A DNA stretch of 64,000 nucleotides from Capsicum annuum (lineage: Eukaryota > Streptophyta > Magnoliopsida > Solanales > Solanaceae), in NCBI RefSeq assembly GCF_002878395.1, contig NW_025825704.1:1165170-1229169 (forward strand). The letters run 5' to 3'. A program made the position numbers and the translations under genes. This document shows positions 35,052 through 46,799 of the stretch, piece after piece. Every line of letters begins with the position of its first letter. Positions within the stretch are counted from its first letter, which is position 1. Under the pieces are notes generated by a model. The model was not told the DNA's origin. It worked only from the letters and a program-made list of their open reading frames with translations, and did not search any database.

Positions 35052-36559
35052 TGGTGAGTGACACTCATTCACAATCAATATTTGTCCACATTACCTTATT
35101 TTGAATGAATAAATGAGATATATTTGTTAGCAAATGCACCAATGTCCACTCTTTGCAGGAATAGAGTTGCAATGGTATAAAGATGTGAAATAGATCTTAA
35201 ATTGATTGAAAAGGGAAAAGGACAATGCAACTGAAGACTTGGAGCAAAAAGGCCTCATGTACCACAGTCGCAGTCCAGTGATTGTGATCGCGGTAGTCAA
35301 GCAAAAGTCAGTTAACTGTGATCGTGGAAGTTAACTGTGCTCACATAACCACAGTCGCAATCAAACCCACGTGATTGCAGCTTAGCAGAAGTAATCAGCC
35401 CAAGGAAAAATCTACAAATGCACATGGATGATCCCAATTATAACAAAAAGCCCCAAACCCGAGCATTAAAAAAAATTCCATGTTCCCTAATTTTTAGGTT
35501 TAGCTTTGGTAGTTTTTAGGCTCCATTTTTGAAGAGGAAATACTGTATAAATTTTGAGTGAAAAATACATTCGAGATTTTCAAAGTGGAAGATTAGCTTA
35601 CTTTCATTGTTGATTTGTGGGAGTGACAAGTTTGAAGTAACATTCACTTAAGCTTTAATAAATCACTTAAATGGAGATTTTGGATATATCTATGCTTATT
35701 TATCTTATGTGTCGATAGATCTCTATCTTAGGGTTATGTGTGAATATGGGTTTAAATGTATGGGGATTGTTATTGATTAGCTTCGATTTTGTAGTTCATG
35801 TTTATAGGTTTTATCATTGCTATACTAATTTTGGTGGGGTTTGATGGGTGAATGCCCAAATACCCACATAGGTATGATGAGTGAAAGCTTCATGCTCTAG
35901 AAAACACAAAATCATCTTTGAAAGAAGGGTTTTGGGTGAAGTTTAGGAAACCGTATCATCCTTGAAAGAGGAATGTGGAAACCAAGGCAATAATAGACAA
36001 TTGTGTGTGTAGTTTACTAAATTTATGCTATATTAGACATAAGAATGAATTTGAAGTTGATTATACCATGGGTATCATCCTCGAAATAGAGATACCTAGA
36101 TTGAGGGTGTGGTTACCAATTTTTGAACATACCTATTAGGTATTCGAAAGATTCAATGGGTGAAAGTTTGTGTTTTGTTGAAATAATAGAATCAAAATAT
36201 ATAACTAAACCTACCCATATCTGAACTACTAAATTGAATGATTGATTGCTAACAACCACATCTCACTTCCTTAGTAATACATAATCACAAGGTCCGTGCA
36301 TAATTGTTAAAACCCTAATTATTCCTAGCCCCAAATTTATACTAAAAAGAAACAAAAATAAACATTAATGTAGATACCTATTCCCCCCATTTTATCTTCT
36401 TATAACATTAGTTTGAATTTAACTTGTAGCAATTATTTTGAGTTAACTTATTTGCCACTCACATTTTTCCTCGTGGATTCAACTCCGACTCCAAAGTAGG
36501 ATGAATGTATTGATAACGACCGCCTTGCACTCAAATTGATGTGTAAGTTGAACGTTATA
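35052..36559 (+). repeat. E3 5' LTR (Eb subtype)
   Basis: TGGTGAGTGACAC start, 'cgttata' end, 1508 bp. It resembles 42023-43421 and 51776-53278 throughout ('tttgggtgaagtttagg', 'atcctcgaaatagagatacc', 'cacctattaggta'). It also acts as 3' LTR of the remnant upstream. CpG cluster at 35265-35370. Confidence 0.8.
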
Positions 36560-36564
36560 AAAAA

Positions 36565-36582
36565 TGACACCATTGTCGGGGA
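36565..36582 (+). other. E3 primer-binding site (Athila type)
   Basis: tgacaccattgtcgggga, five bases after the LTR; two or three changes from TGGCGCCGTTGCCGGGGA. Confidence 0.75.
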
Positions 36583-36701
36583 ATAATATGGCATGTTAAG
36601 TTAGTTTGGAATTTTAGTTACTTTCTTGAATTCAAGCTCGTAAATATTTATTTATGATTTTTCATTTTTAGGTAAATTTTTATTTTATTTTACTTCTATC
36701 T

Positions 36702-37762
36702 ATGCATCTTCCAACAAATATGATTTTGGTGTTTGGAAGTCGTATCTTGATGACCCATGTCCATATTGTGATGAACCCCACTTTAGGAGAGATTGTAACT
36801 ATGCTTCACGGGAAGAGATGGAATCACCATCTCAACCCTATCAGGAGTATGTTTGCTCTATATGTGGCAGTTGAAATGAACATTGGAGTGATTGTCTACA
36901 TGCCCGCTCCCTCTATTATAATAATGGAATTGCTAGTTCTTTTTATATGATTGATAAGTCTTATGATGAGAAGAATGAGGAGCAACACCCCAAACCAATT
37001 ACTCTTAGAGCAATGCTTTAAACTATTTTGGAAAAGGTCACTATAACTAGGGTGAATGCGTCAGACATTCATCAATCTTACTGGGTGTTCGAATGGGAAA
37101 ATATCAACGCAAGGGAATCGAGCAAAAACATCATTCTTGAACACCTTACAACTTTTCCCATTTCCGAAGAGGAGGTTCATCAAGAACAAAAACCAAGCTA
37201 CTATAATGAGCTTGGTAGCAAAGACTACTCCGTAACTTCCCAATCAACTGAGTCATATAAGGAAGAAGATGCCACGATAAAAATAAGGGCGCTAGAGTCT
37301 CTAAAAGAAGCAAAGAAAATCTCTTATGATGACTCTAGATCATTCTGGGGTGAAGAATCTTTGGCAGAAGTTAAATGTGAATTAGGGGTTGGACCTCGGT
37401 CAAACTACTTTTCAACATTATTCTTTAAGGATGTTATAAGGATACATGCCTCCAAACTAATGGTGGATTATGCGGAGGAGTCTCACTCATATAGTTTAGA
37501 GTTTGACATTCCAAAGGAGCACATGGAACCCCGTCCACCAAAGGACAAGAAGCTTAATTCCCAATGCACAAGGAATGACCCATTGATGTTCTTACTTTTA
37601 CCCAAGGAGCCAAACCAAAAGTTCTATACAAAGTTGGTTAAAAAGTTCAAATCTTCAAAATTGAGAGACCACAGCTTGCTTTCCAATTCATCACCTCTTC
37701 CAAGCCTCATCTTGGAAGATCTGAATTTTTTGTCCTTCTTCCGCTCATTGAAATTTGAGTGA
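36702..37762 (+). pseudogene. Eb-specific zinc-knuckle ORF, nearly intact (about 353 codons)
   Basis: Function unknown. ATG at 36702, 120 bp after the primer site; a missing G right after it (the sister copy at 43565 reads ATGGCATCT) puts the body in the +2 frame. The body opens 'ASSNKYDFGVWKSYLDD', then two Cys-His clusters: CPYCDEPHFRRDC (CX2CX3HX4C) and CSICGS.NEHWSDC, the second with an in-frame TGA at 36868. One TAA at 37019, then 244 codons without interruption (37028-37762), acidic and lysine-rich, ending 'FFRSLKFE'. Zinc knuckles point to nucleic-acid binding, as in gag nucleocapsid. I do not recognise the C-terminal 250 residues. Only three lesions in a region where other genes have many. 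Confidence 0.6.
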
Positions 37763-38860
37763 AAGTTGAGATAGAGATTCAAATCTTCTAAGTGAAAGCA
37801 CAAAATAAAGTGGAACGGGGCGTCTTGCTATGACTTAAAACTAAGCACTCGATGGGAGAAAACCCATCATTCTATGAAAAATGGCACATATTCTTTTTAT
37901 TTATGCATGCTTAGTAAATTTCATTTTGTTTTTTTATGCTTGCATAAACCATGAAATATGGTGCTAAGAGGTATGTTGATCAAATTTTGAAAAGGAAATG
38001 TGGGATATTGGCAAGTTTGGAAATGTAGGAAACTCGGTTGCTTGGTCTCAGTTACCGTGACTGTGGTCTATGCTACCGCGAGCGCAGAGGCCACATGACC
38101 TCAATCATGGTCAAATTAGTTTAAATACCATCCGACGGCCCATTTCCCCGGTTGCTCCTCTCTAAATTTCTCTCAAATTTTTGGCATTCTATTGCATATC
38201 CTAGTGTTAATTCATCCCGTGCATCATTTTATTGGGTAAGTTGTCTCAACTCCCTTGATGTATATAGTTATGTTCTTAGAACTTAAAGTTTAGAAAGGCT
38301 TGAAATGATTTTTTCATTATTAAATGAATGCTTAATATGATTATTACTGAGGATTGCTATTGTAGTTAATGTACATAGTAATGGGGAAGTCTTGAGTACC
38401 CAAATTTAAGCTTTAAGTGGATGAAATGCTTGTGTGTACCATTTGTTCAATTTAATTCCCCCATGAGTTCAACTTGAATTATTTCAGATTTAGGGGCTAC
38501 AATCACAATTTCTAGGATTTAATTTATTGTTTATAATATTGCCATGCCTAGTAGAAACAAAAAGTTGGGGTTAATTTTGAGCTTGGCCTAAAGTGCAGTA
38601 ACTGGCTTATTTGGTCTCAGGTCCCATGATTGCGGTCCTATGAATGTGGTCATTGTACCACAATCACGGTCACTAATACACAATCGTGATACCTGAGGGT
38701 ATATTTTGGCAGACTTCAAAATTTTTGCACATTATATGTTACCCCCAAAATCTTACATAAGGCTACGACAAGAGTTTACCAATTAGTTTTAGCATATTTT
38801 TAGTGCGACAATACTAATGTTGGCCTGAGCTGTATTGCTTACAGGTTCTCAGCCTTAATA
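37763..38860 (+). promoter_or_regulatory. Linker between zinc-knuckle ORF and ORF3, with two CpG-word clusters
   Basis: Opens with 'gacttaaaactaagcactcg' and 'tgggagaaaaccca', the phrase that follows gag/pol ends here (compare 25506). Clusters of E-LTR-type words stand at 38045-38112 ('taccgtgactgtgg', 'ctaccgcgagcgcag') and 38610-38700 ('gattgcggtcc', 'caatcacggtcac'), the second about 160 bp before the ORF3 ATG. A possible internal promoter; inference only. Confidence 0.45.
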
Positions 38861-40090
38861 ATGGGAGATATCAATGACACCATATTTATGGCCACACAAT
38901 CCCATTAGCTCTATTATAAGGACATCTGCAGGACTAAGCTACTCCTTAAAAAGGGTATTAACTTGGACAAGGTAGAAGAAAAGCACCCAGAATTCCATGC
39001 TAGGCTCACTGTAACCCGGTGGCTGTGTTTTATCCTAGAACCCTGCTATGCTAATAAGAAGTGGATGCATGAGTTCTATGCAAACCTCAACATAGTTTCT
39101 CTCAGAAACACAGTGATGACAATTCAGGGTAAGCAAATAAACTTTGGACAAGAGCTAATCAATACAGTCTATAGGCTCTCAAATACTGACATTGAGTAGT
39201 TTCATGCTAAGGCATGATAGATAGGGACCTGGATATCAGTTCCCTGGGCCACCACTAAAAGAGATATTCAGGTGAATGACTTCATGGCTGAAGAAAGATT
39301 ATGGCTGAACAACATCATTAGCAGAGTCTCTCCATGCACTAATATGACTATCATCACAAACACATGAGCTCATAGGGTGTCATATCTCCTCTTAGGCATT
39401 GTTCTGAATATAGAAGAAATTGTGATCTTAGAGTGGCAGTACTTCAAAAAACATAGAAGTACTCATATTCTCTTTCCTTCCATAATATTGAGTTATGCAA
39501 GAGGGAAAAAGTAGAGAAATATACTATAGATACCAGGGTGCATCTAGGTTCTCTCATTTGTCCACTCAAATTTTAAGGTGAGGGTGACCTTGGACAGAGA
39601 AATAAAAGAAAGGAGTCTAGCAAATCAACCCAGGAGGACACAGATTCATACAGGCCTTCGTCATCCAACCCCTCACTGATATTTCAAGCCAGATGAGGGT
39701 AATGAGGGAGCTATTGTCTAGATTGTCTCAAGGACTTGGAGAGCCCTCCATTGCCTGTCATTTATTTATTGTAAAGTTTGATTACAAAAAGTACATGGAA
39801 GAGCAGCAAAAGTAGGGTACCATAGTAGCCAGTCTAGAGAGATCTTATTCGTCCTTAGCTGCTTCTCATAGTGACCTTAAAGACTCATATGAAAAGATGG
39901 TAAAGAAAGAGAAGAAGAGAAACATATTTTTCATATAGTTATGAAAAGGGTGAAAGGCATATTCAAGGTTCTCAAACCTAACCATCGACTACCTTCACTG
40001 AGATGGATAGTGAGGATGACGCCCTTGAAGATTGGTCAGCAGATGATGTTGGTGTTGGTCATGCCGAGTCAACTGGAGAAGATATCTTTT
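38861..40090 (+). pseudogene. E3 ORF3: 'putative plant transposon protein'-like, broken
   Basis: ATG at 38861; a single frame reads through to about 39660 with roughly eight stops. The clearest piece (38963-39199) has 'VTRWLCFILEPC', 'WMHEFYANLN' and 'IQGKQINFGQELINTVYRLS', the pattern of the plant family annotated as 'putative plant transposon protein' (Pfam Transposase_32, from memory). Then 'VPWATTKRDIQV', 'ISRVSPCTN' and 'LEWQYFKKHRSTHILFPSII'. Downstream (39660-40090) a decayed helical stretch and an acidic end (near 40005-40090: DSEDDALEDWSADD in one frame). It occupies the third-ORF (env-like) position of Athila elements. No transposase activity is implied by the name. Confidence 0.6.
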
Positions 40091-42022
40091 GATGCAGATG
40101 TAGGGAGACCTTTTTACTCTTGCATTCTAGCTCATAAAGTGAGGACACTGTATTCCTTTTAGTTGCTGGTGTCCTCAGATTTATTTATTTTGATTGTTGC
40201 TTGATATTTCTTATTATGGTGTTTTGGAATGACACTTTAGATACTATTTCTTTTATTTGGTTTTGAGATGCTACATTTTTGGGTACCCTGATGGTACCCA
40301 TGTTTTATGGATTATCATGCTTTTTTATTATTATTCTTTTAATGTAATTTTTTATTTTGATTTTAGGTGATGCATGACTAGCTTTAATCTATGATGGATT
40401 GAGTAACAACATTCAAAAAGATAAAGTGTCGTGTTAGAGTTTATGACATATATACAGGGGAATTCTGAGTGCCTATAGCATAAATATCTAAAAATGCAAG
40501 GGAAGTTTGAGTACATGTGGCATTGTATGTTGTAAATTTGGGATCATGTTATACGTCATTAGTGAAATCTGAGTAGACATATGGTTAGTTTTTCCATTTT
40601 AAGACAAAATGTGAGACTATTGTGTTGGTTGTTACCTTAATTTAGCAAATTGTGTGTGATACTTATGGAAAATGAACATCTCTCTCTGTCCAAAATTTTT
40701 GAAAAATAAATCAAGGGCAAGGACGTGAGCAATGTTGTAATAGAACTTTTTCTTTTTTTGGGACTCCATTAGTCATTGACTTGTAAATATTGATAGATAC
40801 TCTAATTGTTTCTCTCATGGGAGGGATAATTGAGCCTCCTTGTTAAGTTTTTACATGCCATGTGTGGTGAGGTTCTTGCATTCATCTCTTGTATACTTGT
40901 GTTATCTAGAACTTGCCCCATCAGTCCTTCAAAGATGATTGTGATTGTAATTGGTTGGAGAAATGATCTTAGGCCATCTTTGTGATTTTGGAAACCACTC
41001 TAGCCTAAAATGCCTACCCAAGCAAGAGTATAATCCCAAGTTACCCACTTTAAGTCTCTATACTTTTCTTTGGCAAACACACTACAAGTCGTGAACCATT
41101 CCTTTTATCACTCTATATAACTATACCCTCCATGAAATTGAAAATATAATTTGAGGCTAAAATGCTAAGTTAGGGTGGTAAAGATTGATGGAAGTAAGTT
41201 TGGTGCCACGAAGATGAAGTTATATGCCTAATGTGCCTAAACTTCGAAAAAACAAATAGAAAAAGAAAAAGCCCAATAAAGGAAAGAAAGAAATGAGTGA
41301 AAAGTGTGGTGTAGAAATGAAACAAATGGGTAAGCAAAGGGAGAAAAAAGTAGGCAAGATAAAAGAGAGAAACAAGGAACAGTGGTCCATAGTCAAAAAG
41401 AAAGAGTGAAAAGTGTGGTGTAGATGTTCAAGGAAGGGTGTAGCCATGTTGTTCTTTAATGATATCCTATCCTAACCCTAACTTACATTACAATCTTAGA
41501 AAGTCTTTTGATATGTGTCAAATCATTTATTTTATTGGTATTGACATTTTAAAATAGGGGCAAGATTATGGTATGACACTTGTTGCATTGAGATTTCTTT
41601 TATAAGGGAGACAGTTTTGCACATCAAATTCTTAGTTGTACATTTTGTAGTTTGGTGTATGAAATTCTTTTTCTTGTGAGGTTGACATGTCAAAAAAGTT
41701 GAGGTAGGTGATTTTGTCACCTTTCGTGCAACGAAAAAATGGAGTGTGACTTAGTTTCAGTAAAAAGGTGAGTCACTTCTAGAGCATTAGTGGTTGCTCC
41801 TTGATTACTCTTTAAAGTTTTATGCATCCCTTGATAGTACATCTTATGATGTGGGGTGTAGTGGAAATTAGCTTAACCTATGTGCAATGAGCTACTAGTA
41901 GTGGTGACTAAAGTTAAATTCGTGGTGATCTTTAAGGCATAAGATTAGGGCATAAATAATTGCATTTCATGGAAAGAGGTAGTGTTGCATGAGGATAAAA
42001 AAATGCTTTAAGTTGGGGGTGT
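40091..42022 (+). other. E3 internal 3' region, non-coding
   Basis: Homologous to 26280-27829 and, at its end, to 34630-35051 and 51172-51775. No conserved ORF: 41220-41447 and 41532-41720 (minus) are chance frames. It ends 'tttaagttgggggtgt', the polypurine-like tract before the LTR. Confidence 0.65.
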
Positions 42023-43421
42023 TGATGAGTGGTGATTTTACTACTCATTCTTACTCAACATTCATGTACATTACCTTGTTATGAATGAATAAATTAGATA
42101 TATTTCTGAGAAAAAGAACTAATATCCACTCTTTGTAGGTATAGAGTTGAAACAATAGAAATATGTGGAATGGAGCTTAAATTGATTGAAAAGGGAGAAG
42201 GAAAGTGCAACTGATGACTTGGAGAAAAAGGGCCTCAAGTACCACGGTTGTGATATGCTGACCGCGATTGGGGCAGTCAAGCAAAAGTCAATTAGCTGCG
42301 ATCGTTAAAGTTAACTGCGGTTGCGTAACCGCGGTCGCAACCAAACCCACACGATCATGGCTTAGCAGAAGAAATCAGCCCAAGGGCAAATCTGAAAATG
42401 AACATAGATGATCCCAATTATAACATAAATCCCCAAACCCTAGCATTACAAAAAATTCCATATCCCTATTTTTTAGGTTTAGCTTTGGTAGTTGTTAGCC
42501 TCTATTTTTGGAGAGGAAAATATTGTATAAATTTTGGGTGAGAAATACATTGAAAACTTTCTAAATGTAGGATTAGTTTACTTCTATCATTGATTTGTGG
42601 ATGTACCAAGTTTGAAGTAACAGTTGTTATCGATTAGCTTCTATTTAGTAGTTCATGTTTATTGTTTTTATCATTGCTAAGCTAATTTGGTTGGGGTATT
42701 ATGGTTGAAAGCCAAAATACCTACATAGGTATGATGAGTGAAAGCTTCTTGCTCTAGAAAACCCAAAGCTGTCTTTGAAATAAGGGTTTTGGGTGAAGTT
42801 TAGGAATCCATATCATCCTTGTAAGAGGAATGTGGAAACCAAAGAAATGATAGACAATTGTGTGTGTAGTTTACTAAATTTTCGCTATCTTAGACATAAG
42901 AGTGAATGTGAAGTTGACTATATATACCATGGGTATAATCCTCGTAATACGGATGCCTATATTGAGGTTGTGGTTACTAATTTTTAAATACACCTATTAG
43001 GTATTCGAAATATTCAATGGGTAAAAGTTTGGTGTTTTGTTGAAGACTAGTATCAAAATCTATAACCAAACCTACCTATATCTTACCTACTAAATCAAAT
43101 AATTGATTGCTAACACCTACATTTCACTCCCTTAGTAATGCATAATCCCAAGATCCGAGCATAATTATTAAAATGCTAACTATTCATAGACCCGAATTTA
43201 TACTTGAAAAAACCCAAAAAGAAACATTAGAATAGATACCTATTCCCCCCATTTTATCTTCTTGTAACATTGGTTTGAATTTAACTTTTATCTATTATTT
43301 TGAGTTGACTTAATTGACACTTACATTGTTCCTCATGGATTCGACTCCGCCTCCAAAGTTGGATAAATATATTGATGATGACCGCCTTGCACATAAATTG
43401 ACGTGTAAATTGAGCGTCATA
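42023..43421 (+). repeat. E3/E4 shared LTR (Eb)
   Basis: TGATGAGTGGTG start, 'cgtcata' end, 1399 bp; shorter than its sisters because about 110-120 bp near 42640 are missing ('gtttgaagtaacagttgtta' joins what are distant parts elsewhere). CpG cluster at 42240-42360. The ORF at 42793-42987 is a chance frame. Confidence 0.8.
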
Positions 43422-43425
43422 AAAA

Positions 43426-43443
43426 TGGCGCCATTGTCAGAGA
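43426..43443 (+). other. E4 primer-binding site (Athila type)
   Basis: tggcgccattgtcagaga, the best-preserved copy; it keeps TGGCGCC. Confidence 0.8.
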
Positions 43444-43564
43444 ATAACTTGGTGTATTAAGTTAGTTTGGAATTTTAGTTACTTGCTTGAATTTAAGCTT
43501 GTAAATATTTATTTGTGATTTTTCATTTGTAGGTAAATTTTTAATTAATTTTACTTCTCTCTAT

Positions 43565-43738
43565 GGCATCTTCCGACAAATATAATTTTGGTACTTGGAA
43601 GTCCTATCTTAATGACCCATGCCTATATTGTGACGGACCCTACTTTAGGAGAGATTGTAACTGTGCTCTATGAGGATTGATGGAATTGCCATCTCAACCC
43701 TATTAGGAGTATGGTTGCTTTCTATGTGGTAGTTGATA
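43565..43738 (+). pseudogene. E4 zinc-knuckle ORF, 5' fragment
   Basis: ATGGCATCTTCC start (intact here), then 'DKYNFGTWKSYLNDPCLYCD' and 'GPYFRRDC', matching the E3 ORF. A TGA after 'CNCAL', and the second cluster reads 'CFLCGS'. Homology ends at 43738-43740 where element F begins. It confirms the true start codon and the paired Cys-His clusters of this ORF type. Confidence 0.7.
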
Positions 43739-45243
43739 TGCCAAATTACACCTATCTTATGAGAGAGTAAGCAGTCGATATCAAATATAGAACCCAACTA
43801 GGTTGGGTGTCGAATCCCATAGGGAATACTGTGTTCACTAAGTGTTACAGTTGTTATTAGACTGTTGATCGAAGGTTCTGAATAAAGGGGGTTTTGAAAT
43901 GTTACTAATGTTCTTTCATATTTGTGTCACACAAAAGTCCATCTAATAAGAGTTAGTGTAGATGTAATTTCAATAAGGATGAATTAACTAAAGTTATGTT
44001 CACCAAGAAGTTCAAATAGTTGGGGTTATGAGTTCGTGCTCGAATTCTAACTTATGTATTCAATTGCAAGAATTATTGAATTCTAAGAATTACCCATGTG
44101 TTTCTCAACCTAATGAGTGTTTCACCCTTTACTTCTTTTGAACTAAAAGGATTCATGGATTATTCAATAACACTCTCATGAGGATTGATCCTATTAAGGC
44201 GTCAACCTATTAACCCAGAGGGTAAACCTATGGATTTCATATGAATAACTTCTTTTCCTAATATCCCCTTTCTTGTCAGACAAGTGGTGTTTATGAGCTC
44301 ATTTCTCAAGTTTTCAACCAAGAGATGTCATTATAATGAAGAAAGATTCATGCAATTCAGCAAGATGTTAGAAATCAAGATCGATTCACAACCCCAAATA
44401 GTTATCTATATCAAGGCTCCCTTAACCCTAGTTATGGGAGTTTAGCTACTCATCTCCATATCAAAAATTGAAGATGTATTGATGTTCATAAATAACTTCA
44501 AAAGAGTACTTACAAAAGTCACAATATTGTTCTTCTCAATCTTCAACGAAATATATCAAAACTAATAATCAGATCTCAAACTCTAGATTCAAATCTCAAT
44601 GAAAAGTGTTACACAACTCTCAATAGAGGAAAAAAATCAAACTAAAGAAAAAAAAGATACGTACTAAACCCTAATACTTGGTATTTATATGATTCCAAAA
44701 CTGGGGTTTTGAAATTCAAACACAGATTTCCTGCTTTATAGTCGACGGGTCAAGCGATGGTTCATCACAGGTCCAACGGTCCATCGCCTACACCATCGCT
44801 AGACCTCTAGTGATTCCATTCTCTGTTTCTGGGCGACAAGTAGATGATGGCCCATCGCCTGGACCATCACAATACTTTCAGTGATTATGCGTTCGGTATC
44901 TTGGCGATAGTTTAACCGATGATTCATCGCAGAGCCAACAGTTCATCGCAGAGCCAATGGTTCATCGCCTGGATCATCGCAGGATGTCCAGAGTCTTTGA
45001 CTTTAGTTTTTGGCCGACGGTTTAGACCGATGGTTCATGGCAAGTTCGATGGTCCATCTCATAAACCATCGTTGCTCATTTCCCTTTGTTTTGCTCAGAT
45101 TTTCTAAGTTATTCTTCACACTCAGTTCTTGTCCTGAAAATATTTAAAATACCATGTTAAATAGAAAAATGGTTACTTGAAAACACATAATTATCCTAAG
45201 AAAAAGGCCTAAAATATTCCATCAAAAGTTGGAACATCAACAC
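43739..45243 (-). repeat. Element F 3' LTR
   Basis: The minus strand begins TGTTGATGTTCC after the purine tract and ends '...taatttggca' at 43739. Near its end is an inverted repeat CCCAAC-TAG-GTTGGG (43793-43807) and the phrase 'gggattcgacacccaac', usual at plant LTR ends. CpG words of the 'cgatggtccatc' family at 44742-45075. The ORF at 44919-45107 is formed by those words. Confidence 0.75.
44742..45075. promoter_or_regulatory. CpG-word cluster in the F LTR
   Basis: About a dozen variants of 'cgatggtccatcgc' ('gcgatggttcatcac', 'aacggtccatcgcc', CGATGGTCCATC at 45047-45058), 170-500 bp from the LTR start. The 12-base core is identical to that in the unrelated element A LTRs. Confidence 0.5.
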
Positions 45244-46799
45244 CCTCAACTTAAGGCAATTTCTTGTCCTTAAGCAACTCAACACCAAGATGTATATACG
45301 AACATCATGAGAGCACTCAATGCTATACAATCATTCAACTGACCATTCAGCTAAGTGCTCTAACACATAAGGATCTACACCTTGCATAAACTTTTACTCA
45401 GCATATTTATAGCCACAGATACAATATCCAAAAGAAATCAGCAGTCTAAGGATAACTGTCGTGCCCCTATAGCCAACAAAGTCCACCTTTCATTATATGT
45501 AATCAATTTTTGGACAAAACTACTACTCTCGCTTTCAGAATAGAATTTGCAAACATAGTGCACACCCATAGGCTTGCCCCTTTCATCTAATGTTTTTTTA
45601 TAACTGACTCGCCAACATCAAGCAGGACTTTTTAAGATCAGCAATGAGATTTTAGGCTCGGTAAGGATATATCTTTAGGAAGAATTGACTTAAAAAAAAG
45701 GGATTTCACTCTCTTCACCCTTCTAGGTAGCTACTCGCCAAGACTATAACTTCATTCAGTCATTTCAGCTCCTAATGTTCATCCATCCTAGTAACAACAC
45801 CCCTTTTTTTTATAATCAGCATCAGCCACCCTCAATTTATGCTGATGCTATTAGTTGACGTGCACAATATCTACTTATAAATCTAATTAGACCAGGACTA
45901 GATGCGTACTCACAATTTAACTTTAATCAACCTCATATGTTGCCAACAACTCAGCAGTAGCAACCCTCAACTTAGGCAAATTGCTTAAGTTAAAGTGTAC
46001 AATATCCAATATAGGTCCAGGGCCCACACTAAATGCTAATATTTATTAAAGATTGAATCACTATTTATTCGGGTAGAACAAACATTAACAAGTCTCAACA
46101 TGGTTGCAACAGAAAACAACATAAAAAATTTTTATGGGTCATTATTTTGGCTAAATGGACTAAAAAACCAGGAGGCCTCCTAATTTTTCTTATTGAGTTA
46201 GAAACAAAACAAAAGCAAATGAACTGGGCAAGTTCTGGGTGTAGAATCTATGTAAGAACTACACAAACACTCACCCATACAAGCACTAAGTTAATTCCTG
46301 TTTTACTAACTCTTGGGGTTCGTAACATTTGGCTATAATTACTTACATTTCTATGCCAGTTTTAGAGTCACAGATGGTCACACGACACTTTTACCAATAG
46401 GAAAAGAAGAATTAATTATATAACACATGTACACAAACACTTTGCCCCAGTCACTTATCATTCACATATAAAAACTGATGCTAACATAACGTCACTTTTA
46501 TTTCGTGGAATAGCATTACCAACAGAACTTGACTTAAGAAAAGAGAAATTTCAATCCTATATAAGAAATTAAAATACAATAACTTAATAACAAATATAAA
46601 CAAGATTTTCCTAAATAGCATATGGGAGGAAAAGAATATCGGCAAAACAACCCCTATGGTACAAGCACACATCCCACCCCTACAGAAAATAATTCTTTGT
46701 CCTCAATGCTTACAATTTAGGTACAATAGGAGTGGAAATACTTACAATGCCACTTATTCATCTGAGGCGTTGGTGAAGTATGGTGAGGCTCCAGCATCC
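45244..46799 (-). other. Element F 3' region with polypurine-like tract
   Basis: The minus strand ends 'gccttaagttgaggg' at 45244-45258, the priming tract. The rest shows no conserved ORF; 46147-46338 (+) and 46481-46672 (-) are unremarkable. Confidence 0.6.
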
